Source of the DNA: JAVXNW01 sp036645575
GTDB lineage: Bacteria > Bacillota > Clostridia > Christensenellales > Aristaeellaceae
Direction: 5' to 3'
DNA: 8,661 bases
Assembly: GCA_036645575.1 (NCBI GenBank)
Contig: JAVXNW010000102.1
Span: 1 to 8,661 of the forward strand
Position numbers and translations under genes: made by a program. Shown here piece after piece: positions 6,554-8,661 of this stretch. The notes under the pieces were generated by a model. That model ran no database searches. It had not been told where the DNA came from and was given only the letters and a program-made list of their open reading frames with translations. Position 1 is the stretch's first letter, and every line of letters begins with the position of its first letter.

Positions 6554-8245
6554 TCAATTGCCCGCCGGCACATCGGTCTGCGTGGGTGTCGCGGTCTGCG
6601 TGGGTGTCGCGGTCTTCGCAGGGGGCACGGTCTGCGTGGGCGTCGCCGCCTGCGTAGGCGTCGCGGTCTTCGCAGGGGGCACGGTCTGCGTGGGCGTCGC
6701 CGCCTGCGTAGGTGTCACGGTCTGCGTGGGCGTCTTGACAGGCGACAGTTTTTCGTCTGTCACGTCGATTTGCGCCGGAACTGGCGTGGGTTCCGGGGTG
6801 CGCTTGCGATCTTCGACGTAGAGTGCCGCGCCGCACAGCGGGCACCCGGTCATGCTATCCTCGAGCCACGCCTCCTCAAAGGGGCGTCCGACCCATTTCT
6901 CGGTGAGCGCAGGGCACGCGCCGTCGATGTGGAATACGTCGTCGGTTCCGCACCATACGGGCAGCGCCGCCTCCAGCAGCGCCGCCTGCGGGGGCTTGCA
7001 GGCGCTACACGCCTTCTTTCCGGTCAGCGCCGCCTCGCCCAGCGTGTGCGCGGGCGCGCCATGCATGTTGCCGCAGGAGGGTCGCGCGTGATAGCCCTTG
7101 CTCTCGTCGTAATAATAGACGGTTATCTTGCTGAAATCGCCCGGCTTCGGCAGGATGATGGGGGTGGGCGCGGGCGTGGGCGTGGGCGTGGGCGCAGGCG
7201 ACGAAGTGGGCAGCACGGCAAGCGGCGTCTCCAGCACGGCGTTGGTGTGCATGACCGGCGGCTCGGGTTCCCGCACGGACGTCTCCGGCTTGGGCGTCGC
7301 GATTTGCTTGATCGGCTCGGGCGACACGCCGCCCGTGGCCTCCGGGCCAGCCTCGGCCGTGGGGCTCAGCGTGACGATCGGCGTCGCCGCCAAGGATTCG
7401 CCCGTCACCGGCTTGGGCACGGTCACCGGCGCAATCGCCGGCGCGATCGTGGGTTCGGTCGTGGGTTCACCCGCCAGTTCGCCCGTCGGTTGGGTTTCCG
7501 GTTCGCCCGTCGGTTTGGTCACCAGTTCGCCCGTAGGATCGGTCACCAGTTCGCCCGTCGGTTGGGTTTCCGGCTCGCCCGTCGGTGTCGGCAAAATTTC
7601 CTTGCGCGGCTCGCCCAATTCGATGGGCAGTATGCGCCCCTCGGTCGTCAGCACGTGGCCCGCCTGAACCAGTACCTTCGCGGCATTCAGTCCCGCCGCC
7701 GGCCCGCGCGTGATGACCGCCTGCACGTTTTTCTGTACTGCGGGCACGACCTGCTTTGCCGTCTCAAGGGTCAAGTCCTTTAGCATCGTCAGCGCCTTGG
7801 GCGTATGGACCACCAGATTTTCCTTGATGCGATCGCCGTTGTTGATCGCGTCGCGCGTCACATCCACCACATGGCTCAGTCCGCCGCGCGTGTCCTGCTG
7901 CCATTTGGTCACCATCGGATTGTCGATCGGCGTGGTCAGCGCAAAGGCCAACAGCACAAAGAAGATCACCCCCGTGACCAACGACACGAGCAATTTTGTC
8001 CCTACGCTCCAGCGCAGCTTGCGCACCCACAAGAGAATCAGCCCAATCGGGTACAGCGCGACCAACAGCAACAGCGTAAGGCACGCGTACAGCACGTGAT
8101 GCTGCGGCTTCTTGCGCCTGCGGCGCGGCGGCAGTCCCTCCCCGCTCGGCCGCTGCCCGGGTCGCTTCTCAGAGCGCATCATGTAGTCCTGATCGCCACC
8201 GCGCGCAAAAAACATAGGGGCATGATCAGCCCATGTAGCCTGCAT
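6554..8245 (-). CDS. Membrane-anchored protein with PT-rich linkers and two tandem Cys/His (HX4C...CX2C) beads; function unknown
   Basis: No named gene is recognised. The 563-residue product has a basic N-terminus (RRRRKK, 41-46) and two hydrophobic segments (about 51-74 and 83-105). A soluble, mildly helical region (106-215) follows. Five 8-residue PTGE repeats (221-260) and further Pro/Thr/Glu-rich linkers run to about 365. Bead 1 spans 374-418 (H386, C391, C413, C416) and bead 2 spans 429-476 (C432, H439, C444, C468, C471). Each has an aromatic-His, X4, Cys, 21-23 residues, then CXXC. This resembles the small metal-binding modules seen at the ends of some Bacillota exported proteins and, loosely, the Ada Zn-binding fold. 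The C-terminus is nine hexapeptides of TPTQTV/PPAKTA type (505-558). ATG 8245 is chosen because GGAGG lies 7 bases upstream; GTG 8251 is too close to it, and ATG at residues 22-23 remains a weaker alternative. It has its own promoter and terminator. Confidence 0.85.
   Translation of the reverse strand: MQATWADHAPMFFARGGDQDYMMRSEKRPGQRPSGEGLPPRRRRKKPQHHVLYACLTLLLLVALYPIGLILLWVRKLRWSVGTKLLVSLVTGVIFFVLLAFALTTPIDNPMVTKWQQDTRGGLSHVVDVTRDAINNGDRIKENLVVHTPKALTMLKDLTLETAKQVVPAVQKNVQAVITRGPAAGLNAAKVLVQAGHVLTTEGRILPIELGEPRKEILPTPTGEPETQPTGELVTDPTGELVTKPTGEPETQPTGELAGEPTTEPTIAPAIAPVTVPKPVTGESLAATPIVTLSPTAEAGPEATGGVSPEPIKQIATPKPETSVREPEPPVMHTNAVLETPLAVLPTSSPAPTPTPTPAPTPIILPKPGDFSKITVYYYDESKGYHARPSCGNMHGAPAHTLGEAALTGKKACSACKPPQAALLEAALPVWCGTDDVFHIDGACPALTEKWVGRPFEEAWLEDSMTGCPLCGAALYVEDRKRTPEPTPVPAQIDVTDEKLSPVKTPTQTVTPTQAATPTQTVPPAKTATPTQAATPTQTVPPAKTATPTQTATPTQTDVPAGN
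6578..6739. repeat. Higher-order tandem repeat: 9 x 18 bp with a 54-bp superunit
   Basis: Nine consecutive 18-bp units encode hexapeptides TPTQTV, TPTQAA, PPAKTA and similar at the C-terminus of the bead protein. Within them a 54-bp block (6609-6662) is repeated immediately (6663-6716) with a single base difference. This implies a recent duplication of three units at once. All units keep the reading frame. Confidence 0.92.
7466..7585. repeat. Tandem 24-bp coding repeat, five units (PTGE octapeptides)
   Basis: Five 24-bp units, read on the minus strand, encode PTGEPETQ, PTGELVTD, PTGELVTK, PTGEPETQ and PTGELAGE (residues 221-260). Units 1 and 4 encode the same peptide and units 2 and 3 are near-identical. 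This suggests block duplication within an extended linker. A degenerate sixth unit (PTTEPTIA) follows. Confidence 0.88.
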
Positions 8246-8252
8246 CCGCACC

Positions 8253-8257
8253 CCTCC
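8253..8257 (-). promoter_or_regulatory. Ribosome binding site fixing the start of the bead protein
   Basis: GGAGG (within AGGAGGGG) on the minus strand is 7 bases from ATG 8245 but only 1 base from the in-frame GTG at 8251. The ATG is therefore the start. Confidence 0.8.
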
Positions 8258-8281
8258 TCATTATGCAATATAGATGCGTCT

Positions 8282-8310
8282 ATTCTAACATAAACCCCCG
8301 GCTTAAGCAA
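8282..8310 (-). promoter_or_regulatory. Probable sigma-A promoter for the bead protein gene
   Basis: Minus-strand -35 TTGCTT (8305-8310) and -10 TAGAAT (8282-8287) are spaced by 17 bases. The start point would be near 8275, giving a leader of about 30 bases before ATG 8245. The -10 is identical to that of the promoter at 6393-6421. It begins just after the Abi-like gene's stop (8319). I see no terminator between them, so read-through from the Abi gene is also possible. Confidence 0.7.
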
Positions 8311-8318
8311 TAAGCATT

Positions 8319-8661
8319 TTAAGAATCCCGCGCAGCAGTGGTCGCTGCGTCAACCTCAGGCGCCAACGAAGCGGTCTGCGTGAGAAGCGCGGAGCCTGAA
8401 TCGCCACCATCACACGGCTTTTCCGTTTTTCCGAGCGGGGTGAGTGAAATCAGCTTTTTATCAAAAAGCAGCGTGTCCCAATTAGGCGGAAAGCCTATCT
8501 GTTCAAGTGAAATGAATGACTCGTATTCGTGCACAACGTCGACCAGCTGGTTCTGCAAGCGCTCCCGCCAGCTGTCCTCGGGAAGCAAGCGAAGCATTGC
8601 AACGACATAAGCAAATAGCGACCTTTGAGAAATCTCTTTGTAGGTTGTCCATGTTTTAGGG
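8319..8661 (-). CDS. Abi_2-family (AbiD/AbiF-like) abortive-infection protein, C-terminal part only
   Basis: The reading frame is open to the window edge, so the N-terminus lies beyond base 8661. The ATG at 8597 is internal, because the residues before it (ending ...SLFAYVVA) continue the same helix. The visible 113 or so residues contain the hallmark C-terminal pattern of Abi_2 proteins: 'YKEISQRSLFAYVVAMLRLL', then a helix with WRERLQNQLVDVV, then ISLEQIGFPPNWDTLLF. Family members are phage-defence or toxin-like proteins, proposed from their fold to be HEPN-type RNases; the catalytic part would lie outside this window. Past WDTLLF there is an extra tail of about 47 residues rich in Ala, Ser, Thr and Gly (ending TTAARDS), which typical members lack as far as I recall. 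The stop is TAA at 8319-8321. The bead protein gene follows in the same direction after about 70 bases. The family call rests on C-terminal motifs only. Confidence 0.75.
   Translation of the reverse strand, partial: PKTWTTYKEISQRSLFAYVVAMLRLLPEDSWRERLQNQLVDVVHEYESFISLEQIGFPPNWDTLLFDKKLISLTPLGKTEKPCDGGDSGSALLTQTASLAPEVDAATTAARDS

Noticed and set aside
7466..7585. Regular 24-bp repeats considered as a CRISPR array
   Set aside because: Units are contiguous with no unique spacers, are in frame, and encode PTGE peptides, so they are a coding repeat.
6770..7783. Plus-strand open frame of 337 codons, Arg/Gly-rich with apparent repeats
   Set aside because: The apparent repeats are the reverse complement of the PTGE and Pro-Thr linkers of the bead protein; no ribosome site or domain supports it.
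8270..8283. Inverted repeat ATAGA-TGCG-TCTAT near the bead gene's start point, considered as an operator
   Set aside because: A 5-bp stem is expected by chance; no second half-site or conservation can be shown from one sequence.

Overview
The window is an accessory-plus-housekeeping stretch from a GC-rich chromosome. I judge it to be an anaerobic, Clostridia-like member of the Bacillota, for example a Christensenellales-type gut lineage. The grounds are strong GGAGG-type ribosome sites, a Bacillota-style one-polypeptide transketolase, secreted proteins with Pro-Thr 'PTPTP' linkers, and sigma-A promoters of the TTGACA/TAGAAT type. This lineage call is inference; no taxonomic marker gene is present. 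Every gene I accept is on the minus strand, so transcription runs from high to low coordinates.

From the right edge inward: (1) the 3' end of an Abi_2-family (AbiD/AbiF-like) abortive-infection protein enters from beyond base 8661 and stops at 8319. (2) After a short gap with a good promoter comes a 563-residue membrane-anchored protein (6554-8245). It has two N-terminal hydrophobic segments, Pro/Thr repeat linkers and two tandem Cys/His beads of the form HX4C...CX2C. It is followed by a 16-bp hairpin that looks like its terminator. (3) A second, near-consensus promoter drives a 619-residue exported protein (4487-6346) with four Ig-like/CARDB-like repeats, a C-terminal membrane segment and a very basic 77-residue tail. 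An LPNTA sortase-like motif precedes the membrane segment. (4) A DUF2461 protein (3796-4482) starts with TTG 4 bases after that stop and is probably translationally coupled. (5) A phosphomannomutase/phosphoglucomutase-family enzyme (2178-3713) and (6) transketolase (147-2129) follow, ending at a strong hairpin terminator near base 42-75.

Genes 3 to 6 show no convincing internal terminator and may share the strong promoter near 6393-6421, which would couple an envelope protein with two sugar-phosphate enzymes. Genes 2 and 3 are separate transcription units but look like related surface or envelope proteins: both have membrane anchors, PT-rich spacers and no enzymatic signature. Their joint function is unknown. 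The clearest loci for follow-up are the Cys/His bead protein, the LPNTA-plus-basic-tail protein, and the higher-order 18/54-bp repeat array.

Gene-free stretches are all shorter than 300 bases: 1-146 holds the terminator; 2130-2177 holds only the transketolase ribosome site; 3714-3795 holds only a ribosome site; 6347-6553 holds a terminator and a promoter; 8246-8318 holds a promoter and a ribosome site.
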